A stretch of 61,376 nucleotides of DNA from Gnetum montanum (lineage: Eukaryota > Streptophyta > Gnetopsida > Gnetales > Gnetaceae), in contig MNCI01025239.1 in assembly GCA_015680685.1 (NCBI GenBank), positions 1,910 through 63,285 on the forward strand, given 5' to 3'. Under the pieces are notes generated by a model that saw only the letters and a list, made by a program, of their open reading frames with translations, did not search any database and was not told where the DNA came from. Shown one piece after another: positions 34,628-46,481 of the stretch. The position numbers and the translations under genes were made by a program. The first letter of the stretch is position 1. Each line of letters begins with the position of its first letter.

Positions 34628-34638
34628 TCATGGGGGTA
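34628..34638 (+). other. Polypurine tract of element A
   Basis: TCATGGGGGTA directly precedes the 3' LTR. It is preceded by AACTCAAGGACAAGTTTTCA, which is conserved upstream of the tracts in C and D. Confidence 0.8.
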
Positions 34639-35332
34639 TGATGAGAGTGGTTACTCTAGCGGTTATTCTAATTATTAGAGCAGTTACTCTAGTGGTTACT
34701 CTAGTAGTTACTCTAATTACTTGAGTGTTTACTCTAGCGGTTACTCTAGTAGTTATTCTAATTATTAGAGTGGTTACTCTAGCAGTTACTTTAGCAATTA
34801 TTCTAATTATTAAAGTGGTTACTCTAGCAATTACTTTAGCAGTTATTCTAATTATTAGAGNGTTATTAGCACAATAATTCATTTTGATCAATTAAGAAAA
34901 TTGTTAAATTACACAAGCACGACCACCTCAAGCATGCATGTAACACTTGGTAACCAATAACGATTAGTGTTTGGTAATCCTAGCAATGTTGCATTGGTTT
35001 AGGATGTGTACGGCAAGTGGGAATGGATGCTGGTTTTAGAATTAGTTAGAACTTAGTTAATGAGTAGTTAAGTTAAATTAGTTACTTTAGTTGCCTCTCT
35101 CCTTCCCTACTAGCACAGGACATAAACACATACAAGCTATAAAAATCATATGCCTCAAGCTTACTTAACCATACAATCATGACATATAGGTAAGCTTAGG
35201 AAGACAACGATCAACCAACCTGTCCTTGTTCCACAAGGGCGCATAAGCACTTAGTACTTGGAATTCAACCGGATCATGTGTGAAATGCTTGTATTCGTAT
35301 GGTTGAGCATAAGGGTACCTCGCCGCTCATCA
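34639..35332 (+). repeat. 3' LTR of element A, internally shortened at an N
   Basis: It matches the 5' LTR at both ends but is 694 rather than 1037 bp. The difference is one block of about 325 bp containing the TATA box, missing at a single N at 34861. It ends CCGCTCATCA and is followed by ATTGT (35333-35337), the partner of ATTGC at 25276. The missing block is probably an assembly join in the U3 repeat array rather than a real deletion. Confidence 0.85.
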
Positions 35333-36110
35333 ATTGTTTAGAATCCAATTTTGATAATATGACTATCTTACCTATTGCATAATCATTCTTAGATTTCATC
35401 AATAAAGATGCCTAAGAGAGTTCGATAAAGTGGACAACCTTGCTTAACTCTAATTTTTCTTTGAAATTGAAATTTTTTTGAATTGTTGTATGTAATTTCA
35501 ATAATTACTTTCTCATAAAATCTTTGAGTTGTTGCAATGAAATTTGAAGGGAGGCCAATTTTATGCAAGCATAACCATAGCTTTGTATGGATCACTAAAT
35601 TATTTCCTTTTGCAAAATCAATGAAACAAATAAAAACTTTTTTATTAGGCATTTTTGCAAATTTCATGTAGTGTATAAGAGTAGCTAAGTGATCAATAGT
35701 ATAGTGATTTTGTCTAAAACCTATTTGACATCTTGCCCTAACTTGGATATCTTCAGCTTAAGAATTGATTCTCTTTTCTAGCAGATTATCCAACAACTTA
35801 GTAAAAATATTACTCGTAACAATCATTCAATAGTTGTTCAAATTATTTTTATTCTTCTTTTAATATAACAATATAGCTTTACTAGTTTTCTAATGTTGAT
35901 TTAATCCTTGCAAGAAAAGATGGTAAAAATTTTATAATTGTGACAATGAAAAACAAAGCCTTAAGATTAAAGTGAAATATATCACACGGAAGAAATAGAC
36001 GAAAGAAAAGATTAACTTTAATATGAAGATGTGGTATCATATTTTGGATTAAGTGATCTTTAGCAACATTGCAAAAAGCGTAGTGGATTAAATGACCCAT
36101 TATATACTCA
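35333..36110 (-). pseudogene. LINE G, 5' part (RT fingers and palm)
   Basis: Minus-strand frames read SNIFTKLLDNLLEKRINS, QIGFRQNHYTIDHLATLIHY, KKVFICFIDFAKGNN, LHKIGLPSNF and IRVKQGCP(L) leading to GIFIDEI. This is the ordered core of a LINE reverse transcriptase. The KQGCP...GIFIDE pattern differs from the common plant L1 pattern (QGDPLSPYLF), so the element probably belongs to another non-LTR clade; that assignment is tentative. No endonuclease was seen upstream, so the copy is 5' truncated near 36110. It continues at 25184-25280 and 17650-19013. Confidence 0.8.
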
Positions 36111-36229
36111 AGCCTTAGCTTAGAAGTAAAATATTATGAGTAAATATTACCATAATAAAATAGTTTTTGATAGTTATCATGAAGCTTATAAATATGCAAA
36201 TATATAAGATATAGGCTTAATTTGTATTT

Positions 36230-37260
36230 GTGACCTTAATGTTGGTCTCTTTATTTCATGATAAGATTTCATAAGTGGAATTGATTTCTTCATAATTATC
36301 TTTCCTCTTATGGGGACTCTAACTTAATCTCAACTTCTTTTACTGATACTAAAATTTCTACTTCTTCGACTAATGTAGAAAAATTTCTTAGTTCTTAGGA
36401 TGGATACGTATAATTTGGTGAGTAGAAGTTTGTAATACCTTTTTCTAGTGATATTGTTACAAATAAGATATTTGATCTTTTTTGGTACTTGATGATGTAT
36501 ATGAGTAATTGATTGCTGATATTACATTACAATATTTCTTCCTTCAAATTCTAGGTTACTAGCCTCATAATCGAAGTTTCACTTTGTAGTTAAGTGATGT
36601 TATGCACTATTTATTCTTTTTACTTGTTAAGTTGGATAATACTTTGATGATACAACATGTCGTAGATATAAGTTCATTTATAAATAATCATGTAGTATTG
36701 ATCATTTGCAAGTGGATTTCAAGTTTTTATATCCAATTTAAGGAATATTTTAAAGATCCATATTTTGTCAAGTTATTTAGCCTTTCATTGATTTTTTGAA
36801 GAGTTGAGTAGTCAGTTTCTAGTCTTCTCAATTCCATTAAGCATATGGAATCTATGTATATATCATTTGATTCTTGTGGACATTTTTTATTGAAATTGAT
36901 CTCCTTAACTATATAAATGAATTGGTACTAGAAAGAGGAAAGACTTACATTTGACCAATTACATATTATAATCTTCCTAATCCTTGCAACTTTTATCATC
37001 ATGAAGGACATTTATTTAGGATTTGTTCTTTTATGCTGAAGAAAAAAATACTAAGGAAAAGGAAAAAAGTGTTGGTGTTGAGAATACAAAAGAACATGTT
37101 AATATAAAAAATAAGAATAAGCAAATGACAATAAAGAAATTCGATAGGAAAGAATCTTTTTAAAATATTTTTACTTGTACTATAGAAAATATTGATCAAT
37201 TTGAATAGATAGCTCATAAGAAAAATATATTCTTATTTAACAAGAAAAATATTAACTCAA
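36230..37260 (+). pseudogene. LINE H ORF1, L1-type with zinc knuckle
   Basis: Plus-strand pieces follow the plant L1 ORF1 layout: KWISSFYIQFKEYFKDPYF near 36710, then EIDLLNYINELVLERGKTYI, PITYYNLPNP and the zinc knuckle CNFYHHEGHLFRIC at 36985-37026, whose second cysteine is tyrosine. In plant L1 elements this protein (DUF4283 plus CCHC knuckle) binds the element RNA. Numerous stops. Confidence 0.7.
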
Positions 37261-37689
37261 AGATCAAAACTAATGTTTGACAAGTAAGTTATAATTGATG
37301 GTAAAGATTCTCAACCTAATGTTAACAATGAGTGACAAAGTAATGATGATGTAGAGTATATACCAATTTTTTTTATGAATCTAACTATTCTATAGATATT
37401 GCTAATTAGCTATAGTTATCTATTGCTACCTCAAATTCTTCTGCTATTTCAAGTACAAGCATAGATGCTGAAAGTAATGTAAATGTTATTAGGGTTGGGA
37501 TCATCTTCCTAATAACAAGTAAATTTTCTCTCTTTATTTTTCAAAATATGATTAATAAGGTTATATACTTGAGTTCCTCTTTAACTTCAATGGTTAGTTC
37601 ATCAAGGTTTCCCTCTAGCTTTTGATCTTTTTATTATTCTAGCATACTTGCTTTCATAGAACTTGCATTATGAACTTTAATGTATATCA

Positions 37690-38900
37690 TTAATGGAATT
37701 TCAGTTGATGATCAAGGTACACAACTACTTAAAATGCATTTTGTAGATATTGTTTTAATGATTAATAATTCTTTGCAATATTTCAATATTTTGTTAGCTA
37801 GAGTAGAAAAGTATTGTATGTTATCTAGCTCTTGTATTAGTTAGTAAAAAATTATTGTTAATTATAATGGTAATATTAATAAATGAGTTACTCTTAAGTA
37901 TTGAAAAATATTTTAACAAGATTATATCTTTATGATTTTAGGAATATCTTTTTTTATCCTTATTTGAATATTTTGTGGAATTATGTGGTGGAAAAAATTG
38001 AAAAGATGGTAAAAAAAAAAAAACTTGCTTTTGTTGATAAGGTTCTAGTTATTAAGCAATGCTCCACTATACTTATGTTTATTATTCTAGTTGTTGAACT
38101 ATTACAAAAACCTCTTATGATAGAATTAATCAAATTATTCATTTGTTTCTTTGGTCTATTAAGAAAAATATTAAAGGGTTCTATAAAGTTGGTTGGGCTA
38201 TTTGCATTACTAGTGATAAAGATAGAGGATTTAGTCTCATTAATTATTATAGGATGTTTCTTTCTAAGAAAAATGGATTGAAAAATGCATCAATGGAGAT
38301 GATGTTTAGATGCTCCTTTTTAGAAATAGACTTATGTAAACAAACCCAAAAAATGATAATAGTTGGTATTCTATTAACTTTCTTTACTATTGGAATTATA
38401 ATCATATTACTATTCAGAAGATATTCTTAAGCAAATTAGGCCATGATGGTTTCCTTTTAATGAAGGAGGATGGACTACTCATTCATCTATATTGTGCATC
38501 ACTTGGAGCAAATTTAGAATCATTATAGTTTCCTACCTTTGATAGTATCTTATATATCAAGATCTTTCAATTGGCACTTATCTTCAACATATGAGAATTA
38601 TTTCTACTAAATGTCCTTTCTATGAAAGTGAGGATTTTTTTTGCATGTTTTTTTTTTGATTTTCTAGTTATATAACATGCTTGGAAATAGACATCTAGAA
38701 TTTTCAATAACTTTTAATCAAGCATTAATGATATCATTATTGGTGATCAACATGCTTTTTTTATTTTCTTTCTTTGTATTTATAAATGTCTTCGACTACT
38801 TGTTCTCTAGTCTATTTGAAAGCTTTATTCTGTATTTATTTTTCAACAACAATGGCATAACTATGGTATATCTTTAGGAGTTAAATATCAAATTCTAAAA
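37690..38900 (+). pseudogene. LINE H reverse transcriptase C-terminal half
   Basis: Frames give NGISVDDQGTQLLKMHFVDI (remains of the FADD catalytic block) and ARVEKYCMLSSSCIS near 37800, VVEKIEKMVKKKKLAF near 37990, then FLWSIKKNIKGFYKVGWAIC and DRGFSLINYYRMF at about 38145-38260. A zf-RVT-like segment KCPFYESEDFFCMFF lies at about 38605. The endonuclease and the N-terminal RT are missing between ORF1 and this part, an internal loss of roughly 2-3 kb compared with usual L1 layout. Confidence 0.75.
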
Positions 38901-39325
38901 TATGTTTCCTTTTAATTATAGCTTCAAGCAGAAAAGCTTCTAGTGAAAGATAAACAATTGATTTATTCCTTATAATATTAATTTCTTTTTATTTTAGAGG
39001 CTCAAGTTAGGGAAACTTTAATATTTTTTTGGTGATTTTTTATTGATGATTTATTTTAACTTTAGAGAGAGTATTTTTTTTCTTTTACACATCCTTTAGG
39101 AAAAAGTGAAAACCCATGAGGGCACTTTTGAATAAGGGAAAGGCTTGATTCTTTTCTTACCTTAGAGGGGAGGTTTTTCAAGATTGGTTGCATGGATAAA
39201 AACCTTAAAATGCATTCCTAAAACTATTGGGCTTTTTTAGACACTTTATTCTATGTTGTTGATTTGATATAATCTATTTTTTTTTCCAAATTATCATTTA
39301 TTTTTTTGGGTCCAATACATCCTAG
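38901..39325. other. Probable LINE H 3' region
   Basis: T-rich sequence without recognisable coding similarity. From its position it may be the 3' end of LINE H; no poly-A tail or target-site duplication was found. Confidence 0.3.
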
Positions 39326-39339
39326 TATTAAGCATGTGA

Positions 39340-39497
39340 TAAGTGGCTTTAATTATTTTATTAGACAAAAGTTTACCAATTTGACTGACAATGAATACAA
39401 CATTGTATTCCTCTAGAATTATTGTAATGTATCATGTTAGCTATATGTCTTAGGATGTATCTATAGTTAAATTATTTTGAGTTTTAACATTGCCCAT
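39340..39497 (+). mobile_element. tRNA-derived SINE with 14-bp target-site duplication
   Basis: The unit is bracketed by TATTAAGCATGTGA (39326-39339) and TATTATGCATGTGA (39498-39511), a 14-bp duplication with one difference. Its body resembles the copies at 45985, 46482 and 47036. Its 3' tail CTTAGGATGTATCTATAGTT is shared with all of them and with the unit ending at 48193. The tRNA-like head is decayed here. Copia element L landed exactly at the end of the right duplication. Confidence 0.7.
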
Positions 39498-39511
39498 TAT
39501 TATGCATGTGA

Positions 39512-40876
39512 TGTTAAACTTAATGCAGTAATGACCTGAAGAACTTGATAATTTATGGAAAATTTGTAATATGGATAAACTAATATGGAGCCTATCTCAA
39601 TAGAACCAAAAGGACCCATTCCACAAGTTTGATAAGAAAATTAAGCTTTGCAAATAAGAATGACAGAAAGGAATGGAGAAAATTCTTCCTTTTATTAAGA
39701 CAACTCTTAAAATGTAGAGAAATACATCAAGATTAGGCAGCCAAGCTCAACTCACAACTCTTCCAAGGATCTTAGAGGCAACACATGTTTCCTCTTAATC
39801 CTCAATTGCTCATCATGGAGCCAAAGCTCAATCAAATATACTTATATGAGATTTTCTCAACCTCTATTAAGTGCTCTCTCTTGCTTGCACTTAAACTCTT
39901 TTGCACAAGCTCTTAAGAGACTTCTCAAATCCCTTACTTAACTCTATTCTCTTATTCTTGCCCAAACTCAAGCCTTGAACTCTTATTTATAACTTCTTGG
40001 TGTGACCTTTCATCTTCCTTTACATTTGAAAATAGAAATTAATTTTTGTTACTTTCTAGAGACATCTTGTATGTATGGGAGACATTTCAACCAAGAGCCA
40101 TAATAATCAGAGGAGACATCTTGTAGAAAGTGGAAATTTCTTGTAGGAGGGGGAGATGTCTTGGAGGAGACATCTTGTAGAAGATAAAGATGTCTCTCCT
40201 GCTAAGGCTAAAACTCAAGATGCTTATTTTGAGGTCTAGAACCTTTGATCACCTCTAAACATGTCCCCATTGATCAAAAAACCCCCTAAACCTATCAAAA
40301 TAGGCTTCAAACACCCCTAAACAAGCCAACACATCCTAATATCATCATCAATAAGGTCAACACAAGAAGACACATATAAACAAGATACACATATCCAAAA
40401 TATATTGAGGATTACACAAGGGCTAGGTGATGTCCTTATTGTAAAATTTTTAATATGACATATCTTAATAGAAAAATCTTTTGAATAACTTGATTTAGAG
40501 ATTTTGGTCATAAAAATTGTTCCATAATCATGGGAAATTGTTATTTTTTACTTCGTTTTCAACTTGACTTAATTATAGAATTGGTATTGGCTAGACCTTT
40601 AACTTGACAAGGAGTCCTTAATCAACATAACAACACAATGTAACAACATTTTTTATGAATTCATAAAAGTATTTAAATAGTTTTAGACTTATTTTATTTC
40701 TTAACATAGAGTTATCTGATTTCTTTGTTGTGTAATACATAGACTTACAAATTCTTTTGTATGTGTTACAAATTGATACTAGGAGTTACGAATTAACTCA
40801 TTGGACTTATGAATGACTAGCTTAAATCAAAAGAACATTTTATGAATTAAGATAATGTGTAAATTAGTCTCTAACA
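39512..40876 (-). repeat. 3' LTR of copia element L, full length
   Basis: It spans TGTTAAACTTAATG to CTCTAACA. Its ends match the LTR at 45295-45825, but it has an additional block of about 850 bp between 39586 and 40440. On the minus strand that block carries a TATA-like GTTATAAATAAGAG (about 39985), so the longer form looks like the original and the other LTR has lost its promoter. TGTGA (39507-39511) pairs with TATGA (45826-45830) as target-site duplication. On the minus strand AATTAAGGAG directly before the LTR (from 40877) is the polypurine tract. Confidence 0.8.
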
Positions 40877-40889
40877 CTCCTTAATTTAT

Positions 40890-43750
40890 ACTTTGGCTTT
40901 GATCTTGATTCTTTTGAATCTTGATGAGCAATGTAAAGTGAAATTAAGTTATGATAGAAATGTTTAAGGACACCAACACTAGACTTAACATCAAACTCTT
41001 TTCATAATCTTCATATTCTAATACCAACTCTAGACATAACATCAAAGTCTTTTCATAATCTTCATTTTCTTTAAATATTAATTCTCTTCCCCACTTTAGA
41101 TTGGGAGGAAGCAGAATTATAGTAAGATATTCTTGAAATGTATCAAATGATTATTCAGCAAGGTTCTTTGTAAATCTATCAGATTTCTAGGACTTGGTGG
41201 ATATATGCTGAACATTAATATATTTGTCTAGGTACTTATGTCAAATAAAGCAGATGCTAATCTTAATGTGTTTGCTTTTATCATAATAAATAGAATTTTA
41301 AATAACCTTGATTGCTACTTGATTGTCACAACGAATCATAATGGGCATGAGAACCTTAATACTAATTTTTCCAAGTAATTGGTCAACCCATATAATAGCT
41401 TGAGGTACTTCTCATAATTCAAGGTACTCAAATTCCATAGATGAAAGGGACACCACCCATTACTTACTACTCCTCCAATTTATATGATTTTCTTAAAATT
41501 GAATTAGGAATCTAGTTTGGAAACTTTGATCAATGGTATCACCACCTTGATCTACATCTATATAAACTTCCATAACATTTGATGATTTAGCTTTTAAGAC
41601 TAATCCATAATACATTGCACTTTTGATATATCATAGGATCGAGAAGGCTATTTACATATGCTGATAATTAAATTTTTTCATTGCCATTGCTAATTGGTTG
41701 ACAACATATTGAAATCTAGTCTTGTGTTCATAAGATACATAAGAGCACCAATAATCTATCAATATTATGTAGGAACAATGATGTCTCCTTTAATACTAAT
41801 TTTGAAACTAGGAATTATAAGAATATGATTTTCTTTACACTCCACCATCTTGTATTTCTCCAATAAATTAGTTGTATACTTCATCTAAAATAGGGTAATT
41901 TCATTTGGCTTCTATCTTAACTCCATGTCCAAGTAGTAGTGGGCTAGATCAAGATCATAAATGTCAAATCATAAGCACAACTAATGCTTAAACTACTCTA
42001 AGATCTTTGCTTCCATTGTTACTAGTATTATATCATCTACATGAAAGGAAAGGAGCATATGAAGTTTTCCTTTATCCTTCAGTAGGTATAGGTTGCTATC
42101 TTTTTAAGACTTTGTGAATCCATGGTTGATTAGAAATTTGGAAATCTTTTGATATCATACTTTTGGTGCCTGTTTGAAATCATATATTTCTTTTCGTAAC
42201 TTGCATACTAGCTTGTCATTCTTGACAAAGCCTTATGGTTTTTCCATATAAGTTTCTTCTTGTAAATCATCATATAAGAATATGAATTTGACATCAATTT
42301 TGTGAATTTTCTATTTTAACTTGACAGATATAAATATTATTATTGTGAATGTTATCATTTGTTCTATAGGGGTGAAAGTTTCTTCATAATCTATACTCTT
42401 AATTTGAGAAAATTCTTTTGTAACTAATTTTACCTTATATTTATCTAATGTTCCATCTTCCTTTATCTTAGTTGTAAAAACCCAATGATTCTTGATGGGT
42501 TATCTCTCTTTTGGGCATGGTACTAATTCCCATACCCCTCATTTCTTCATCATCCTAATTTTTACTTCCATTTCCTTTCTTTAATGCTCCATTGTAAAGG
42601 CCCGAGTAACCATTTTAAGAATCTTTTTATCTAATATCATAATGTTGGAAATAATATTATTATGATGAAACTCATTATACTGGCTTTTCATAAGTCTTGA
42701 TTTAGTAATATCCAAGTTGGCCCCGTCTCTAGAAATTTTAATTATCTACTTTTACTCTCTGGATCTTTTAGTCTTTCCATCATTATTTCTATAATAATTA
42801 TTATAAGGATTATTATATTTAATTGTAATATCCAAAAATATATTTAATATGTCTTAATCTAATTAAATTTATTTATGGTGGTATTCATTTTTACATAGTT
42901 CTAATTTACGATTAACACAATTATCATTGTCATCTTCGTAACTATTATTCTTAAGAAATTTATTATTGGGTTTTTCTTCCAATAGTTCTTCTTCATTGAA
43001 TATTATATCTTTTGTAACAAGAAATTTCTTTGACTAAAAATTCTACATTCGATATCCTTTTGTGTGTAGGCAATATCCTACAAAATATTCTTCTCTTACT
43101 TTTGGACTTGATTTTATCTAACATGGAATATCATAATATACTCTATAGCTAAAAATTTGCAAAGGTTCTAAATTGAGTCTTCTTCTATTTCACATAGTAT
43201 TAGGATACTCAAAGCTTAGATATGATGTTGGGCTTCTATTTATGATATGCATTGAAGTTCATATTACTTCCTTCATATAAACTATCATCTTGTTTTATCT
43301 ATTCTAGCATATAATATATCATCTCTCTAATTCTTTAATTCCTTTGTTTTGCTAGACTATTTCCTTTAGGGTAATATGGAACTATCTTTTAATAAATATT
43401 CCCTTCAGTTATAAAATATTCTTAGAACTCTTTATTTATATATTTTATTCTATTGTTAGTTTGTAATTTCATGATGGATAAGCTAGTCTAGTTTTCCACT
43501 AATGCTTTGAACTTCTTGAAGGTATCAAGAACTTCAATCTTATACCTAATGATATATACCCATACTTGACTTCTCCCAATGATATCACATTGCTATACGA
43601 ACCCACATCTAAATGTACTATCTTCACCTTAGCTTTGCCAATATTATTCCTTATATGTGAAAAAGTCAGTTTGGTTTGCTTATTGATGGAACATGATTTG
43701 TAAAACATATCATGACTTAATTTTAGGTGAAAGAACCTTGGAGAAGATTA
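40890..43750 (-). pseudogene. Copia-type integrase end, RT and RNase H, element L
   Basis: Minus strand: integrase pieces VWVYII, FKKFKALVEN and YINKEF (about 43370-43560), then an RT of the RVT_2 family: WELVPCPKER, NHWVFTTKIKEDGTLDKYKV, DYEETFTPIEQM, KIHKIDVKFIFLYDDLQEET, KLVCKLRKEIYDFKQAP. The order integrase before RT is diagnostic for Ty1/copia. The region after RT toward 40890 is too decayed to place RNase H motifs with confidence. Stops throughout. Confidence 0.75.
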
Positions 43751-43999
43751 TAAAGTTTATACATGTATCTTTTGTTCATATGTTCAAGTCTCACATGCCA
43801 TAATTTCTCTTCTTGAGATTTATGGGTTGCTGCACAAATACCGTTTCACACACTATATAACTTAAACACTCCATTTACTTTCTTGATTTTTGTTACCTTC
43901 TTTTGTGATTCACCCTTTGTTATAGTGCATTTAACATTCATGCTTTGAGCCTACTTAAAGATTATCTTGTATACTCCTTTTACCAGTTTTGATACTGAT

Positions 44000-44300
44000 A
44001 ATAGATTATGCCCTTTTAGTGTTGGAGTGTAATATATATTTTTGATGTATATTGGTTGATATGCAATATTTATATTGACATTTCAATACTTTTATACTTA
44101 GAAATGACTCTCATGGGTATCGTAGCTTCACTAGCATTTACACTACATAGGTTCTTAAACATTTTATAATTTCCTAATACATGTCTAGAACATATAGAAT
44201 CAATATACCAAGTATTATGCTCTATCTTAGTAACTTTATCTTTGTTCATAACATTCTTGATGATTGGAACCCCTTCATCTTCAACTAGGTTTGATTCATT
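44000..44300 (-). pseudogene. Copia protease and gag-pre-integrase, element L
   Basis: Minus strand reads WYIDSICSRHVLGNYKMF near 44200, matching the copia protease motif WxxDSGCSxH (the glycine after DS is isoleucine here). Remains of the histidine-rich gag-pre-integrase lie further down. The catalytic aspartate is present, but the site is damaged. Confidence 0.7.
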
Positions 44301-44348
44301 CTTAAGATAGTTGTTTCAATTGTTATTATTATATCTCCTTTGATTTTG

Positions 44349-45281
44349 TTATCCCATATTTTCTTTGATAATCCTTCTTTGTGCTATAGAGGAACTTGGA
44401 TTCTTAAGATTAAAAAAATAGTCCCTAAGTTCTTGTCCTTTTCTTCCATAGATGGGATAATTCTTAGATTGATTTAATTGATTATGAAATCTTGATTCTT
44501 TTTTTTCATCATGATGCAAGTTTTGTGTCCAACTTTCTCCTTGTTTATTTTTTAGAGTATACATAACTTGCTCTATGTTCTTTAATTTTTTCTCTAATTC
44601 CATCTTAGTTTCTTACAATTGTAGTTGGGCTACTAATGTTGGGAAATCTGGTCTTTCTCCCAAGGCATCAAGTGCTTGATTAAATCCTTTATACTTATTA
44701 GGGAGTACTCTAAGAAGACTACTTACTCTTTTTTCATCTATTATCTCTTCATTCTTACTTTTAAGTTCCAATATAATTCCTTTCATGCTGCTTATGAAAT
44801 CTATTAATTTTGGTTTGCATTCATCTTCATTGTTTACAACTTCAAGAAGAGATGTTATTTTCTTGCTTGATCCAAATACCCAATCATCTAATATAGATAA
44901 TCCCAAATTTTTACAACTATTGCTATACCATACACTAGATGGGATACTTTATCTAATATACTTGTATAGAGAATAATTAATGCCATATCATTTTGCTCTC
45001 TTTTTCAATCATCATCAAGTCTAAAATTATAATTTGAAATAATGTGTCACAATCTATTGACTCATAAGATAATCTTCATCCTTTGTGCTTTGGCCTTATA
45101 ATTTTTCATTCTAAGATTCTATGTGTTTATAATTGTAATTTTATTAATTAATGACCTTAGAAGATTCTTGTCTTCTTATTTCAATGTCATGTTATGCATA
45201 GAATTTATGACATATTTAATACTCTCATTTTCATTTTTCTTAGTGGACTCTTGATTGTTACTTTTCCTTTTACCTTCTCTT
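44349..45281 (-). pseudogene. Copia-type gag, element L
   Basis: Minus strand: DDWVFGSSKKITSLLEVVNN (44800-44870), then KVSSLLRVLP-like and YKGFNQALDALGERPDFPTL, the gag_2 / UBN2-type capsid of Ty1/copia. A coiled-coil stretch and the former zinc knuckle follow at about 44410-44460. The knuckle now reads YPIYGRKGQELRDY, in which all three cysteines are tyrosine and the histidine is glutamine. Two open frames (44613-44906 and 44349-44603) cover most of it. Confidence 0.75.
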
Positions 45282-45294
45282 GGCTTTGATACCA
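45282..45294 (-). other. Primer binding site, initiator tRNA-Met type (element L)
   Basis: The minus strand reads TGGTATCAAAGCC directly after the LTR end TTTACCA. TGGTATCAGAGC is the usual plant copia site, complementary to initiator tRNA-Met, so one base has changed. It fixes orientation and marks 45295-45825 as the 5' LTR. Confidence 0.85.
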
Positions 45295-45825
45295 TGGTAA
45301 ACTTAATGCAGTATTGGAGTGAAAATAACTTAAGAAGGTAATGACCTAAAGAACTTGATAATTTATCATAGATTTGTAATATGGATGAACTTTGTTATAT
45401 GATATATCTTGACAGAAAAAATCTTCTGAATAACTTAATTTGGATCTTTTGATCATAATAGTTGTTTCATAATCTTGGGCAACAATTATTCTTTACTTCT
45501 TCTTTTAACTTAACCTAATCATAGATTTGGTACTGGCTACACATTTAACTTGACAAGGAGTTGTGACTCAATATAATGACACAACATATCAAAATTTTTG
45601 TTAAGAATTTGCAATAGTATTTAATTATTCTTACAATATTTTTTGTTTCTTAGCATAGAATTAAATAACTTCTTTGTTTTATAATATATAGACTTATGAA
45701 TTCTTTTTTATGTATTATGAATTGATACCAAGAGCTACCAAATAACTTATTGAACTTACAAATGATTGACTTGACTTAATATAATATTTTACAAATCAAG
45801 ACCATATGTGAATTATTTTCTAACA
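45295..45825 (-). repeat. 5' LTR of copia element L, internally deleted
   Basis: 531 bp, from TGGTAAACTTAATG to TTCTAACA. It aligns with both ends of the 1365-bp 3' LTR but lacks the promoter-bearing middle. TATGA follows as target-site duplication. With this LTR the element cannot be transcribed from its own 5' end. Confidence 0.8.
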
Positions 45826-45984
45826 TATGACTTACAAACCACAAGTCTCATGCTTAAATCAACTAAGCAATTGGAATATTTATATTTTGAGAATTGAAGA
45901 CTCTCAAATATATGTTATCTCTAAGAATACTTTAAGTGAGCACATGTGTAATATATTCTTTAGTTTCTTTTTCAAGTAATGCAA

Positions 45985-46140
45985 GTGATAGGTGGCATAA
46001 GTGGTTAGGTCATTGTCTTGTTAGACAAGAGGTTGATAATTTGAGTCATACTTGAAGTATCATTATATTCCTCTATAATTATTCTAAAGTATGACTATAT
46101 GTTTTGGGATATGCTTATAGTCTTTCTTTTGGCTTCCAAA
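45985..46140 (+). mobile_element. tRNA-derived SINE copy
   Basis: A tRNA-like head GGTGGCATAAGTGGTTAGGT (A-box-like) with CTTGTTAGACAAGAGGTT and the B-box-like TTTGAGTCATACTTG is followed by the family body and the tail TTGGGATATGCTTATAGT. The best-preserved head of this family in the window. Confidence 0.65.
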
Positions 46141-46144
46141 ATCC

Positions 46145-46481
46145 TCCCTTCTTTTCGAAGAAAGGATTTAAGTTATTTTATACTAATTGAACTTGTTCAT
46201 TATATACATGTATGTGATATTTTTCCCAATTCTTTTCATTTTCTTGACATTTCATTATTTTCATTGTAACAAATTATCTATGTTATTCCATTCACATAGC
46301 ACATGAGAGTGATTTACTTTCAAGGATAAATTTGTAATACCCCTATCTATTCCTTTACATCCAAGGATAAATTTGTAATACTCCTAGTTTGTGGTGTAAA
46401 AACCTAACACCTTTTTTTTCAGAGGCATAAGGTTTATTTTTGGGAAAGAGGGGGAGGGTGAAGAGGATGAGAAAGGATGGA
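46145..46481. other. AT-rich stretch between SINEs
   Basis: No gene or known element recognised; it contains two near copies of CAAGGATAAATTTGTAATAC about 48 bp apart (46321-46385). Confidence 0.4.

Noticed and set aside
34628-34891. Minus-strand frame with repeated IIRITARVT units
   Set aside because: It is the translation of the U3 tandem array of the element A LTR.
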